Made by a program: the position numbers and the translations under genes. A stretch of 64,000 nucleotides of DNA, from NCBI GenBank assembly GCA_902826835.1, contig CADEGH010000010.1, positions 62,001 through 126,000 of the forward strand. The letters are read 5' to 3'. The notes under the pieces were generated by a model that saw only the letters and a list, made by a program, of their open reading frames with translations, was not told where the DNA came from and made no database searches. Source of the stretch: an uncultured bacterium (GTDB taxonomy: Bacteria > Planctomycetota > GCA-002687715). The number at the start of each line of letters is the position of its first letter. Position 1 is the first letter of the stretch. Positions 44,756 through 57,585 of the stretch are shown here, piece after piece.

Positions 44756-46294
44756 TCAGACGCGAAGCTCGGCCCAGATTCGCTCAAGCCGACTTCGCTC
44801 CGCGGCGCTGATCTTGGTTGTCAACGCCAATGGCGTTCGTCGACGCAGAAAGTCCTCGAGAGTCTCCGCAAACTCGAAGCGGCGTGTGTAGAGCATCTCC
44901 GCCGGCGTCTCCAGCCAGCCAGGCAGGAGGGGAGTCCCCAGTTGGGGATGATCGCGAGCGATCTCCGCCACCTCCGCGGCTCGCGATCCGTACCGGCATT
45001 CGAGATGGGTTGCGACCTCCATCTCCAGGCGCCCGTGGCGGGCCAGTTCACGCGCGGCGAGTCCGCGGTCACTCGATAGGCCAAAGCACCCTCCGGGAAG
45101 CGGAGTGCGCCGACTCCGTTCGCCGTCGTCCACGCGCAGACCTCCGCCCGCGGCGGCGCGCCGCAGGATTGCGTGGGCAATCAGCCGCCAGGTCGTCAGC
45201 TTTCCACCGACGATGTGCCACACCCCGGCGGGAGATTCGAAAATGCACTTCTCCCGGGAGGCGTGCGAGGGATGGCCCTTGCCGCTGCGGACCAACGCCC
45301 GAAGACCGATGAACGAGCTGATGACGTCGGACTCGGTGAGTCGTCGATCCTGGAGATAGGCATTGGTCGCGCTCAGGAGGTACGCGACGTCCGCGGACTC
45401 CACCTGGGCTCGGTCGGGATCGCCCTCAAAATCGCGATCGGTGGTTCCGATGAGGGTCTGCCCAAAAAACGGGATGACGAAGAACACGCGGCCGTCACTC
45501 GGGGCCGTGATCAGCCAGGCCTGTTTGGGATCGATCTTGGGAACCACGATGTGCACGCCCGAAGTGAGTCGGGATCGTGGCGCCGCTTCGGGCCAGGTCC
45601 GGCTACGAAAGCGGTCGGTCCACGGTCCGGTAGTGGCCACGATGCACCGCGCCGTCCACTCCTGCACCTCGGTTCCCCGTGCACCCGTGGTCTGAGCCCG
45701 CACCCGGAAGAGATCGGGCGGCCCTCCCTGGATATCCACGACCTCCGTACGGGGGGCCACTTGCGCCCCATGTTGCGCTGCCTGCAGCGCACATTCGACC
45801 ACGAGCCGGCTGTCGTAAGTTTGCCAGTCGAAGTACCGCCCGGCGCCGCGGCTGCCTGTCTGCACCAGTGCGGGCGCGGCGGAGGCGAGTTCCTCCGGAC
45901 TGAGGAATCCCGGGCGGAAGCCGGCCGGTCGACCGGCCAACCAGTCGTAGAGCCAAAGACCGAGCTTGAGCTTCCAGGGTCGCAGTCGCGACCCTTCCCC
46001 GAGCGGCACCAAGAAGGGGAGAGGCGAAGCCAAGTGGGGTGCCAGCTCCGCCTGCACGGCCCGTTCGCGCAGCGATTCGCGAACCAGCGAGAATTGCCCG
46101 TGCTCGAGATAGCGAAGGCCGCCGTGGAGGAGTTTCGTCGACTGGCTCGAGGTGCCCTGAGCGAGGTCCCCCTTCTCGAGCAGGGCCACGCGGTTTCCGA
46201 GGAGCGCGGCCTCGCGCGCCACTCCCGCCCCGAAGATTCCTCCGCCGATCACCAAGAGGTCGACGGCGCGGGAATCCCTCGGGTGGTCGGGCAT
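44756..46294 (-). CDS. glpD: glycerol-3-phosphate dehydrogenase, FAD-dependent
   Basis: 512 residues from ATG at 46294, within the stop of the DUF1579 gene (TGATG). FAD-binding VIGGGIFGAGVAREAALLG is at 15-33. TSSQSTKLLHGGLRYLEHGQF is the GlpD signature, then GVHIVVPK, FFGQTLIGTTDRD and IVGGKLTTWR. The C-terminal helical domain is present. It oxidises glycerol-3-phosphate to dihydroxyacetone phosphate at the membrane and passes electrons to quinone. No glycerol kinase or transporter gene is adjacent. Confidence 0.93.
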   Translation of the reverse strand: MPDHPRDSRAVDLLVIGGGIFGAGVAREAALLGNRVALLEKGDLAQGTSSQSTKLLHGGLRYLEHGQFSLVRESLRERAVQAELAPHLASPLPFLVPLGEGSRLRPWKLKLGLWLYDWLAGRPAGFRPGFLSPEELASAAPALVQTGSRGAGRYFDWQTYDSRLVVECALQAAQHGAQVAPRTEVVDIQGGPPDLFRVRAQTTGARGTEVQEWTARCIVATTGPWTDRFRSRTWPEAAPRSRLTSGVHIVVPKIDPKQAWLITAPSDGRVFFVIPFFGQTLIGTTDRDFEGDPDRAQVESADVAYLLSATNAYLQDRRLTESDVISSFIGLRALVRSGKGHPSHASREKCIFESPAGVWHIVGGKLTTWRLIAHAILRRAAAGGGLRVDDGERSRRTPLPGGCFGLSSDRGLAARELARHGRLEMEVATHLECRYGSRAAEVAEIARDHPQLGTPLLPGWLETPAEMLYTRRFEFAETLEDFLRRRTPLALTTKISAAERSRLERIWAELRV

Positions 46295-46764
46295 CAGGCC
46301 TTCACTTGTTTCTTGTAGTGGCCGGCCATGACCAAAGCCCAGTTGGTCCCGTCCTCCGACATCTCCATCATGAATCGGTAGGAGTCCGGCTTCGTGATCG
46401 AGAAGGTGTAGCGCGAGTGTCCCATGGGGCCTGCGGCCTGGAACACGAGTTTGGCGCCGTTCCAGGTGCCGTAGGCGGGCTCGGCACCCGAACCCATGTT
46501 GTCGAACCAGTTCATGGAGTACTGCTTCTTCTCCGGGTGGTAGCCGATGACCCCATGGCCGATGTGAGTCACCGTCTTGCCACGCTTCTGCTGGTACTCC
46601 ATGAGGAGGTGGAAGTCTCCGCCGACCAGTTTGCACTTGGAGACGCCGGTGGCGGGTCCACCTTTTGGGTCCCACGGCATCGGGTGGATCGACTCGTCCC
46701 CCTTCCAGTTTCCGACGAACTTGGCGAGCTTCTTATGCTGGGCGGTGAGTTTGGGCATGTCCAT
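46294..46764 (-). CDS. DUF1579 family protein
   Basis: 156 residues; Met1 and Met3 are both possible. The opening LTAQHKKLAKFVGNWKGDES, with His and the GxW motif, is the DUF1579 start. GDFHLLMEYQQ, HGVIGYHPEKKQYSMNWFDN and RFMMEMSEDGTNW are consistent with a lipocalin-like beta-barrel of unknown ligand. There is no signal peptide, so cytoplasmic. It is overlapped with glpD and 13 bases from the lactonase-like gene, suggesting a three-gene transcript. Confidence 0.82.
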   Translation of the reverse strand: MDMPKLTAQHKKLAKFVGNWKGDESIHPMPWDPKGGPATGVSKCKLVGGDFHLLMEYQQKRGKTVTHIGHGVIGYHPEKKQYSMNWFDNMGSGAEPAYGTWNGAKLVFQAAGPMGHSRYTFSITKPDSYRFMMEMSEDGTNWALVMAGHYKKQVKA

Positions 46765-46776
46765 GCGGCGAGCCTA

Positions 46777-47937
46777 TCAGGGTTTCGCGGGAGATTCGGG
46801 CGACACGAGCAAGAAGGCCAAGGTTCGGACTCCCGAGTGGGGTGCGGACGACTTCCGGAGGACGCCCGACTCCGTCTGCTCGTACACCGCGATTTGCCCA
46901 GCTTGGCTCTCAGCGACGAGTAGGAACCGCGGGTCGGGGGCAAACACCACGTCCCACGGAAAGGCCTCGGTGGCGGCCCGGTGCGGCACTCCGAACAAAC
47001 CGGTGGCCGGATCACGACGGTAGAGGAGGAGCTCGTTGGCGCCGCGGCTTGTCACGGCCAAGTGTTGACCATCGGGCGAAAAACGGATGGCGCCGGCAAA
47101 CGCAGGTTCGGTTCGGCCTGGGCTCACCGTCGGATGAGTCGCTACCTTCGTGAGCGTTCGGGAGGTCTCATCCCAGGCATAGTGCGTGAGGGTGTTGTCG
47201 AGTTCGTGCAGCACCACCAGGGCATCTCCGTCCGGGGACCAGGCCGCGTGGCGCGGACCGCTACCGGGTGGGCATGCAATCGAAGGGCCTTCGACCCATG
47301 GCGAGGCGTCGGACTGGCGATGGAGGATCCCGAGTTGATCGGTGCCGAGATCGGTGAAGACCGCGGTTCGCCCGCCCGGCGCGACGAAGGTGCCGTGGGC
47401 ATGCGGGCCGGTCTGGCGTTTCTGGTGGGGACCACGACCCTCACGCCGGAAAACCTGGCGTGGCCCCGAGTCTTCGCCCTGGAGATCGAAGCTGGCCACC
47501 ACGCCGTCCCCGTAGTGAGCGACGAGGGCAACCGTGGAAGTCGGATCCACGGCGACGTGGCATGCGCCCTCACCGCCGGAGTTCCACGTGCGGTTGAGGA
47601 TTAGGCCTCTCTCGGTGACTTGGAATCGCCACAGGCTCCCGGAACCGGAGCCGTACCGCTCGCTGACCGCGAGAATCTCCGAAGGAGAGGTGGTCAGGGC
47701 CACGATCGAGTGGGGGTTTTGGATTCCGACGTAGGCCGACTTGCGGGTCAATCGGCCCGATGCCGGGTCCATCTCGAAGATCAGAAGGGTCGGGGCCCGG
47801 TCGGAGCCCTGGCCTCCGCTGACCAAAGTCCAGGGTCGGGTGGGAGGTGACGACTCCGGTTTCGCGGGTTCGTGAGCACACCCCGAGATGGCGATTCCGA
47901 GGCCAAGGATCGTGATTCCGACTGTCCAGCGGCGCAT
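46777..47937 (-). CDS. lactonase-family beta-propeller lipoprotein (6-phosphogluconolactonase-like)
   Basis: 386 residues from ATG at 47937. The signal ends in a lipobox (LGIAISGC), giving a lipid-anchored protein. The body has repeated propeller blades of the lactonase (PF10282) type: GEGACHVAVDPTSTVALVAHYGDGVVASF, GPHAHGTFVAPGGRTAVFTDLGTDQLGIL, GPRHAAWSPDGDALVVLHEL, AIRFSPDGQHLAVTSRGANELLLY and PWDVVFAPDPRFLLVAESQAGQI. Cytoplasmic YbhE-type enzymes open 6-phosphogluconolactone. Being exported, this one more likely acts on another lactone or serves as a binding propeller. Confidence 0.83.
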   Translation of the reverse strand: MRRWTVGITILGLGIAISGCAHEPAKPESSPPTRPWTLVSGGQGSDRAPTLLIFEMDPASGRLTRKSAYVGIQNPHSIVALTTSPSEILAVSERYGSGSGSLWRFQVTERGLILNRTWNSGGEGACHVAVDPTSTVALVAHYGDGVVASFDLQGEDSGPRQVFRREGRGPHQKRQTGPHAHGTFVAPGGRTAVFTDLGTDQLGILHRQSDASPWVEGPSIACPPGSGPRHAAWSPDGDALVVLHELDNTLTHYAWDETSRTLTKVATHPTVSPGRTEPAFAGAIRFSPDGQHLAVTSRGANELLLYRRDPATGLFGVPHRAATEAFPWDVVFAPDPRFLLVAESQAGQIAVYEQTESGVLRKSSAPHSGVRTLAFLLVSPESPAKP

Positions 47938-48001
47938 GGCGGCATCGTAGTCGCCCGATCCTCGCCTTGAGAACCCGGCGGCCCCCCGCCATCCTGCTCC
48001 C

Positions 48002-51649
<3,648 letters not shown>

Positions 51650-51684
51650 GCCGGGGTGAGCTGAGCCCGCGCGTAGAGTGGCCC

Positions 51685-52896
51685 ATGTCGACCACGCTCC
51701 AGGATCTGCGCGCCGAATTCCCGGCCCTGGCGGGAGGCCTCTGCTTTTTGGATTGGGGGGCGACGGGACTGCTCGCGCGCTCCGCCAGAGCGGCCCTGAC
51801 CAGCTATCTCGACGAACTCGAATCCTGTCCGAGCGGGGAATCGACCTGGATGCACGCGCGCCACCACGAAACCCGGGAGGCGGCCCGGCGGGAGCTCGGC
51901 GCCCTCCTGAATGCGCCGGCCAACACGATCGGACTGCTCGAAAACACTACGGCGGGGTTGAACGCCGCGGTGTCTTCCATCCGGTTGCAGAAGGGAGAAA
52001 ACGTCCTTCTGGCCGCGAACGACTACCTAGCGGTGGCCACTCCGTGGAAACATCGGGCGGCTCGGGACCAGATCGAGCTGCGCTGGGTCGCCCCTCGGGA
52101 CGGGCGTATCGAGGTCGACGACCTCGTCTCGGCGCTGGATGAACGCACACGGGTGATCGCGATCTCCACCGTGGGGTGGACCACCGGGGCGTTACTCGAC
52201 CTCGAACGGCTCTCCGCCGAAGTCCGATCGAGGGGTATCCTGCTGGTCATTGATGCGATCCAGACTTTCGGAGTCGTACCGCTCGACCTCGAGGCTACGC
52301 CGGTGGCTTTCCTGGCAGTGGGCGGTCACAAGTGGCTGAATTCCACCCTCGGTGCCGGCTTCCTCTACGTGCACCCCAACATTGCTGCCCGACACCAACC
52401 TCCCTATCTCGGCTTCCTGAGCGGGCGGGCGCCCCGAGGTAACTGGGGGGACTGGTTTGCCGATCCGCGGAGTCGCCCGGACGAAAGCATCGTGTTTCCC
52501 AACTGCGGACGGAGCTTCGAAACCGGGGGAACCCCGTCGTACGTCGGGGCGATCGGGCTGCTCGAGAACGCCCGCCTTCTGCGAGCGGTCGGCTCCGAGG
52601 CCATCGGCCGCGCGGTTTCGCACCTCGGCGGACTACTCATCGCCGGTCTCGAGTCCCTCGGCCTCGCCGTGGTGACTCCCAAAGAGCAGCGTCGGCGGGC
52701 GGGAATCGTCGTGTTCAATGCCCCGGGGGGCCCGGAACAGGAGGCCGCCTGGATCGAGGCTCTGCGCACCCAGCGGATCATCGTGTCGCGGCGGTACTGC
52801 GCGGGGGTCGGCGGAATTCGGGTTTCCATCCACGGCATGAACACCGCGGAGGACCTCGAAAGGTTGCTCTCGGCCCTGCGAAGTTTACGGGGCTGA
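51685..52896 (+). CDS. class V aminotransferase (cysteine desulfurase/isopenicillin-epimerase-like)
   Basis: 403 residues from ATG at 51685, 35 bases after metH. Fold-type I PLP features of class V: LDWGATGLLARSA, TTAGLNAAVSS, ISTVGWTTGALLDLERLS, the cofactor aspartate in LLVIDAIQTFGVVPLDL, and lysine 216 in GGHKWLNS. Members include cysteine desulfurases, kynureninases and epimerases. The Cys loop of IscS-type desulfurases is not evident (the C-terminal CAGVGGIRVSIHGMN is the arginine region), so a Csd/SufS role is less likely. Probably transcribed with metH; substrate unknown. Confidence 0.82.
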   Translation: MSTTLQDLRAEFPALAGGLCFLDWGATGLLARSARAALTSYLDELESCPSGESTWMHARHHETREAARRELGALLNAPANTIGLLENTTAGLNAAVSSIRLQKGENVLLAANDYLAVATPWKHRAARDQIELRWVAPRDGRIEVDDLVSALDERTRVIAISTVGWTTGALLDLERLSAEVRSRGILLVIDAIQTFGVVPLDLEATPVAFLAVGGHKWLNSTLGAGFLYVHPNIAARHQPPYLGFLSGRAPRGNWGDWFADPRSRPDESIVFPNCGRSFETGGTPSYVGAIGLLENARLLRAVGSEAIGRAVSHLGGLLIAGLESLGLAVVTPKEQRRRAGIVVFNAPGGPEQEAAWIEALRTQRIIVSRRYCAGVGGIRVSIHGMNTAEDLERLLSALRSLRG

Positions 52897-53132
52897 CCAA
52901 CGCGGACGGGCGAGGGGGATGGAATCGATCGGGGGAAGCTGGTGATCCAAGTCCATGATGAGGCGGTCGTGCCCGCCGGCGAGCTCCGGGGCATCGAGGC
53001 TGAGTCGACCGGAAGGCCGACCCTTGGGCACGGGAGATCCGTCGCTGGGCGGGGGACTCGGATTCATCGAGGAGGGTACTCCACAAGTCGCGATGCGCAC
53101 CTTAGCGGCCAGGTTCGGAACTGGGAAGCCCC

Positions 53133-54176
53133 ATGAGGGAGGCTGCCCGGACCTCCGATCGCGCACCGTATCTCCTCCGCGCTCGGCTCCCGGGGTGGGA
53201 GGCACTCGGCCCCCCGGTACCACTCGGCCAATTCCCGACTCCGGTGACCGAGGCCCCCGAGCTGGCCCCGGCGCTGGGACTCCAGTCGCTCTGGATCAAA
53301 CGTGACGATTTGTCTTCGCCGATCTACGGCGGCACCAAAGTCCGAAGTCTTGAGTTTTTGTTCGGGGCGGCGCGGGCGGCCGGGGCGCGCGAAGTGGTGA
53401 CGCTCGGGGCGACCGGCAGCCACCACGTCTTGGCTACCGCGCTGTTCGCGGTCCAGGAGGGTCTCCGGGTGCGCGCGGTGCTCTTCCCGCAGCCGCCGAC
53501 CGAGGAAATCGGGCTGAATTCACGGGTTCTGCCCCGGATCGGGGTCCAGGTTCGGGCGGTGAGTTCCGTCGTGGGCGTGCCTTGGGCGTGGTGGCGGGAA
53601 AAGTCGCGTCAACCCAGGCCGTTCGTCATCCCTGCCGGAGGAAGCTCTCCGCTGGGGATTTTGGGATCCGTCGAGGGCTACTTGGAGCTCGATCAGGCGA
53701 TCCGATCCGGGAGCGCGCCACGGCCGGATTGCATCGTGGTGCCGGCCGGCTCTTGCGGAACCGCGGCTGGGCTTCTCTTGGGACGGGCTTTGGTGGGGGA
53801 GAACATCCCGATCGTGGCCGTACGAGTGGTGCCGAGAGTGGTTTCGAACGCGGGCCGAGCGATGCGGCTTGCGCGGGAGGGGGCGCGACTTCTCCGGTCG
53901 GCAGGAGCCGAATTCGGCGGACGGCTCGGGCCGCTCGAGTGGATTCATGACGCAGCCGGCCCCGGATACGCGCGTCCGACCGATGGCGCGCGCCGGATGG
54001 TGGAGACCGTCCGCAGGCTGGCGAATTTCCGCTGCGAAACCACCTACACCGGCAAGACGCTGGTCGCCCTGGAGCGCCCGCGATTCGCGGGGCGAAACGT
54101 GCTGTTTTGGAACACCTTCAGCGCGGTGGATCCGGGGCCGGTCGAGCGCGGGAACGAGGGCGGTCTCCATGGGTAA
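53133..54176 (+). CDS. ACC deaminase / D-cysteine desulfhydrase-like PLP enzyme
   Basis: 347 residues. Fold-type II PLP enzyme: an N-terminal FPTPVTEAPEL, then LWIKRDDLSSPIYGGTKVRSLEFL with the cofactor lysine 69. LGATGSHHVLATALFA takes the place of the usual G-x-x-SNH substrate loop, and VVPAGSCGTAAGLLLG is the phosphate-binding site. ACC deaminase and D-cysteine desulfhydrase share this layout. The exact substrate cannot be separated by eye. A 236-base gap precedes it. Its stop codon overlaps the start of the lipoprotein gene. Confidence 0.83.
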   Translation: MREAARTSDRAPYLLRARLPGWEALGPPVPLGQFPTPVTEAPELAPALGLQSLWIKRDDLSSPIYGGTKVRSLEFLFGAARAAGAREVVTLGATGSHHVLATALFAVQEGLRVRAVLFPQPPTEEIGLNSRVLPRIGVQVRAVSSVVGVPWAWWREKSRQPRPFVIPAGGSSPLGILGSVEGYLELDQAIRSGSAPRPDCIVVPAGSCGTAAGLLLGRALVGENIPIVAVRVVPRVVSNAGRAMRLAREGARLLRSAGAEFGGRLGPLEWIHDAAGPGYARPTDGARRMVETVRRLANFRCETTYTGKTLVALERPRFAGRNVLFWNTFSAVDPGPVERGNEGGLHG

Positions 54177-54702
54177 GCGCCATGTGATTGCCCTTCTTTC
54201 GCTGGCGTTGGCGCTCGGGTGCGGGCGCGCGACTTTGGTGGAGCTGCCGCGCGGCTCACCCCTCCCGGAAGGAACCCGCCTGCAACTTGGTCAGCTCCTG
54301 GGGTCCCGGGCGGAACAGCTCCTCCACCTCGACCGGGTTTCCCTAGTGACCAGCGCCGGGCGCGGAATCGAGGGTTTTGCCGCGGGCCCGCCCCGTTCGC
54401 TCGCGGAGGACATCGAGTCCAGGCTCGTCACCGGGGTGGTGGATCTGCCCGCAAACCGGGCCGCGGCGCTCCGCGATCTCCTCCTCGATCCTGCCAGTTA
54501 TCGCCAAGGGGTGGCGCTTCGATCGGGGATCGCCGAATCTGACCGAGTCTGGCTCCTTCACGCTGGCGAGTCGGTTTGGGTGCTGCGTCGTACCTCTTCA
54601 CCCGACGGGGTCCGGCTGGGCTCGCCCGGACTGGGGGAAACCACGCTCGAGCTCGCTCCGCCGGCTGCCCGGGTCCTGGACACCCTGCTTGCCCCCCCTT
54701 GA
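54169..54702 (+). CDS. small lipoprotein of unknown function
   Basis: 177 residues from ATG at 54169, which overlaps the PLP enzyme's end by eight bases. MGKRHVIALLSLALALGCG gives a lipobox (LALGC). The mature part alternates strand-like and helix-like segments (RGIEGFAAGPPRSLAEDIESR; DRVWLLHAGESVWVLRRTS) without a recognised family. Export to the membrane surface is the only supported statement. Followed by a 215-base gap before the HTH regulator. Confidence 0.75.
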   Translation: MGKRHVIALLSLALALGCGRATLVELPRGSPLPEGTRLQLGQLLGSRAEQLLHLDRVSLVTSAGRGIEGFAAGPPRSLAEDIESRLVTGVVDLPANRAAALRDLLLDPASYRQGVALRSGIAESDRVWLLHAGESVWVLRRTSSPDGVRLGSPGLGETTLELAPPAARVLDTLLAPP

Positions 54703-54917
54703 GAGTCGAATTTCTCGAAAATGCCTATGAGAGCGAAGGGCGCAACTTTCTATATTGGAGAAACCCTCAAGCCGAAGCACCCTCACCGACCGAAACGAGG
54801 TGAGCCACCGCCATCGGGTTCTAGGGCCCTGCGGGCTCGCCAGGTGAATTTCGAGTGGCACTGACCGGTCGGCGGGTTGCTCGTCGCTGACGTGTCTTGG
54901 GGGGAGGGATCGCAGCC

Positions 54918-55529
54918 GTGACAAGGTTCCTGACAACGAACCAAATTGCTCAGCTCGTCGGAGTGAGCGAACGGACCGTGGCCAACTGGGTCGACCGGGG
55001 TCACCTGGATGCCTTCCGCACGCCGGGGGGGCACCGTCGCATCAAGCCGGAGGCTCTTCGCACTTTCCTCGAGGCCCGCGGCCTCGAAGTTCCCCGCGCC
55101 CTGCGGGCCGGTGGCGCGGTCTTGATCTTCACCGAGGACGCCGGGTTGGCGATCAACGCGCGCAGCGCGTTGAACGGGCCGACCTCGCCCTTCGAAATCG
55201 CGGTGGTCCAGGATGCCGTCTTGGCCCTCCTGCACGTCGGCGAGCGCAAGCCAAACGTCGTCGTACTCGACTCGACGTGCCGTGGAGTCGATCCCCGGGT
55301 GGTCTGCCAACGGGTCAAAGCCCATCCCGACTACCAGGACGTCAAGGTGATCTACTTGGCCTCGGGGGATGCGATCACCGTGAAGCGCGAAACCGGGGCC
55401 GACATGGTCCTCGCCCGCTCGGTGCCCACCGCGACGCTGCGCCAAATGGTCGAACGGGTGCTCGGTCTCACTCCTGCGGCGCCCGCTCCGGTGGCAGCGC
55501 CCACGATCCCACCCTCACCTGCCCGCTGA
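54918..55529 (+). CDS. HTH (MerR/excisionase-type) regulator with receiver-like domain
   Basis: 203 residues from GTG at 54918, with GGGGAGGGA at good spacing. Residues 1-55 are a winged helix of the excisionase/MerR type (LTTNQIAQLVGVSERTVANWVDRGHL, then TPGGHRRI). Residues 66-185 resemble a response-regulator receiver: acidic pair Glu73-Asp74 and Asp118 in VVVLDS. The usual K-P signalling lysine is replaced (VLARS), and the order is reversed relative to most response regulators, where the receiver comes first. A DNA-binding protein with an atypical, perhaps phosphorylation-independent, receiver is likely. The 215-base upstream gap has an A/T-rich tract (54709-54760) with TATATT at about 54751. 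Confidence 0.8.
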   Translation: MTRFLTTNQIAQLVGVSERTVANWVDRGHLDAFRTPGGHRRIKPEALRTFLEARGLEVPRALRAGGAVLIFTEDAGLAINARSALNGPTSPFEIAVVQDAVLALLHVGERKPNVVVLDSTCRGVDPRVVCQRVKAHPDYQDVKVIYLASGDAITVKRETGADMVLARSVPTATLRQMVERVLGLTPAAPAPVAAPTIPPSPAR

Positions 55530-56276
55530 ACGTGGTCGGCTGTGGCCGGCCGCCCCACCCTGGAGGAGGGCGAGGACCTCGCTGAGCCCATCCAGTCGGT
55601 GGGCCAGATGCGCATCCTCTGTCGGCATCGATGTTCCGCGATGGAGCCACAGCGCTCTGATCCCGAGATCAGTGGCCCCGCGAACATCTTCGGGCCACGA
55701 ATCGCCCACGTGCCAGGCCCTATCCGCCGTGGCCCCGAGGGTGTTCAGCGCCCGAAGGAACATCTCCGGGTGCGGCTTTCGGTATCCCACTTCGGCCGAG
55801 ATGATCACCGCATCGAACGCGCGGTCGAGAGAGTGAGCGCCCAGAATCGTCCGCAGAACCGATCCCCAGTTGCTGACGAGCGCCGCCTTGATTCCGAGAT
55901 TGCGTACGGCCTCAAGCAGGTGATGAGCGCCATCGATGACCCGCCACGCTGCCGGGTCTTCGAACCTCCGGACCAGGGACGCGAGCCACGCCTCGTGCCG
56001 CGCCAACAAATCCGGGAACGGAGCCGCCACGCCGCGCGTGAACCGATGCCACAGCTCGAGTTCGTGGGCCTCCGAGGAGCGATGATCCGAATCTTCGGCG
56101 CGTCCCCGCGTCACGAGCGATTCCCAGGCTCGCCGGAGATGACGGGCGAGATCGGCGCGGGCAATATCGATCCCGAGGCGCACCGTCTCCTCCCAGTAAA
56201 CCGTCGGAACGTCGGTGACCGGTTCTAAGAGCGTGTTCCCGGCATCGAACAGGATTGCGTGGGGGCGTTCGACCAT
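55515..56276 (-). CDS. HAD-superfamily hydrolase
   Basis: 253 residues from ATG at 56276; the longer frame to 56366 overlaps the start of the divergent aminotransferase. HAD motifs: ILFDAGNTLLEP (motif I; the second aspartate is replaced by asparagine, as FDAGNT), ALVSNWGS (motif II), lysine in GYRKPHPEMF (motif III) and HVGDSWPEDV (motif IV). The motif I change D-x-D to D-x-G/N is seen in the dehalogenase-like REG-2/HDHD3 group. Its substrate is probably a phosphate ester or unknown. The 3' end overlaps the HTH regulator by 15 bases. Confidence 0.87.
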   Translation of the reverse strand: MVERPHAILFDAGNTLLEPVTDVPTVYWEETVRLGIDIARADLARHLRRAWESLVTRGRAEDSDHRSSEAHELELWHRFTRGVAAPFPDLLARHEAWLASLVRRFEDPAAWRVIDGAHHLLEAVRNLGIKAALVSNWGSVLRTILGAHSLDRAFDAVIISAEVGYRKPHPEMFLRALNTLGATADRAWHVGDSWPEDVRGATDLGIRALWLHRGTSMPTEDAHLAHRLDGLSEVLALLQGGAAGHSRPRSAGR

Positions 56277-56364
56277 GGGCCACGCTATCCGGCGAGCCTG
56301 GCTCACCCGCCGCGGGTCGGGTAGCTTTTGCACCCGCGCGAGGCTCCGCGCCAGGGTCATCACC

Positions 56365-57585
56365 ATGGATCACGCCAAAAAATCGTCCGGCCCGATTCGC
56401 CCCGCGGAACGTGTGCGCAACGTCCGGTATGCCGTCCGGGATGTCGTCGTGATGGCGGATCGCCTGCGCAAGCAGGGCAAGAAGATGTTCTATTTGAACA
56501 TCGGCGACCCGAATCCATTCGGGTTTCGCCCGCCCGCCCATCTGATCGAAGCGGTGCACCGGGCCATGCTCGACAACCGCAACGGTTACGCACCCTCGGA
56601 TGGGATCGAGGATGCGCTCGACGCCATCCGCGTGGATTCGAAACGGCGCGGCATCGGCAACATCGTCCACACTTGGATCGGCAACGGATGCAGCGAAGTC
56701 ATCGAAATGGCGATGTCGGCGCTGGTCAATCCGGGCGACAACGTGTTGGTCCCCTCGCCGGGTTATCCGCTCTACACTGCGCTCCTTGCCAAGCTCGAAG
56801 CGGAGGCGCGGCCTTACCAGTTGGACGAAGCGGCCGGATGGCAACCGGACATCCCTGACATTGCGCGCCAGATCGACGGCAGGACCCGGGCGATCGTCGT
56901 GATCAATCCCAACAACCCGACCGGGTCGGTCGCCTCCGAGTCCACCCTGCGCGCCATCGTCGACCTCGTGGCCGAGCACGACTTGCTGCTGTTTGCCGAC
57001 GAGATCTACGACCGACTCCTCTTCGACGGAGCGAAACACATCCCGATGGGTTCGTTGCGTCAGGACGCATCGGTGCTCACCCTCTGCGGGCTTTCGAAGA
57101 ACTGGCTCGTCCCCGGATTTCGCATCGGCTGGGGGGTCTTGTCAGGGCTTGCGGAGAAACTCGATCCATTCGCGGAAGCCACGCGGCAGCTCGGCCGAGC
57201 TCGCCTTTCCGCCAATCATCCGGAGCAGGCGGCGATACGGCCCGCCCTCGAAGGGGACCAGTCGCATATCGCCGCACTCAATCACGAACTCGTTCAGCGT
57301 CGCGACTTGGCCATGGGTCTCTTGAATCGCATCGACGGCATTTCCTGTGTGAAGCCCGAGGGAGCATTCTACGCGTTCGCGCGCTTGCACGATGTTCAAT
57401 CGGATGGCGATTGGTGCCGTGAGCTCATGCAGGAGACGGGGGTGGTCGTTGTACCGGGATCGGGATTCGGCCAGCGCCCGGGGACGCAGCACTTCCGACT
57501 CGTGCTCTTGCCGAGCCTCTCGATCATCGAAGAAGCTTGCAAGGCTATCGGTTCGTTTGTCGCCGCCTCGCGATCTCGCCGATGA
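56365..57585 (+). CDS. alaA: alanine aminotransferase-like class I aminotransferase (AlaA type)
   Basis: 406 residues from ATG at 56365 (E. coli AlaA 405). LNIGDPNPFGFRPPAHLIEAV, IGNGCSEVIEMAMSALVNPGDNVLVPSPGYPLYTA and VVINPNNPTGSV closely follow AlaA. ADEIYDRLLFDG holds the cofactor aspartate and tyrosine, and lysine 245 lies in LSKNWLVPGFRIGW. SCVKPEGAFY ends the substrate region. It would make alanine from pyruvate and glutamate. It is four-base coupled (ATGA) to the cystathionine synthase-like gene. Confidence 0.88.
   Translation: MDHAKKSSGPIRPAERVRNVRYAVRDVVVMADRLRKQGKKMFYLNIGDPNPFGFRPPAHLIEAVHRAMLDNRNGYAPSDGIEDALDAIRVDSKRRGIGNIVHTWIGNGCSEVIEMAMSALVNPGDNVLVPSPGYPLYTALLAKLEAEARPYQLDEAAGWQPDIPDIARQIDGRTRAIVVINPNNPTGSVASESTLRAIVDLVAEHDLLLFADEIYDRLLFDGAKHIPMGSLRQDASVLTLCGLSKNWLVPGFRIGWGVLSGLAEKLDPFAEATRQLGRARLSANHPEQAAIRPALEGDQSHIAALNHELVQRRDLAMGLLNRIDGISCVKPEGAFYAFARLHDVQSDGDWCRELMQETGVVVVPGSGFGQRPGTQHFRLVLLPSLSIIEEACKAIGSFVAASRSRR

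Noticed and set aside
44756-46675. Longer GlpD with 127 extra N-terminal residues
   Set aside because: The extra part is antisense-like shadow of the DUF1579 gene. The FAD motif and normal GlpD length fit the ATG at 46294.
47938-48001. Cobalamin riboswitch before metH
   Set aside because: Only 65 bases separate the divergent starts, far too short for a cobalamin riboswitch, and no B12-box-like sequence is visible.
52885-53100. Small proline-rich minus-strand gene between the two PLP enzymes
   Set aside because: About 60-72 residues with no ribosome site, no family resemblance and low-complexity composition; not enough to call a gene.
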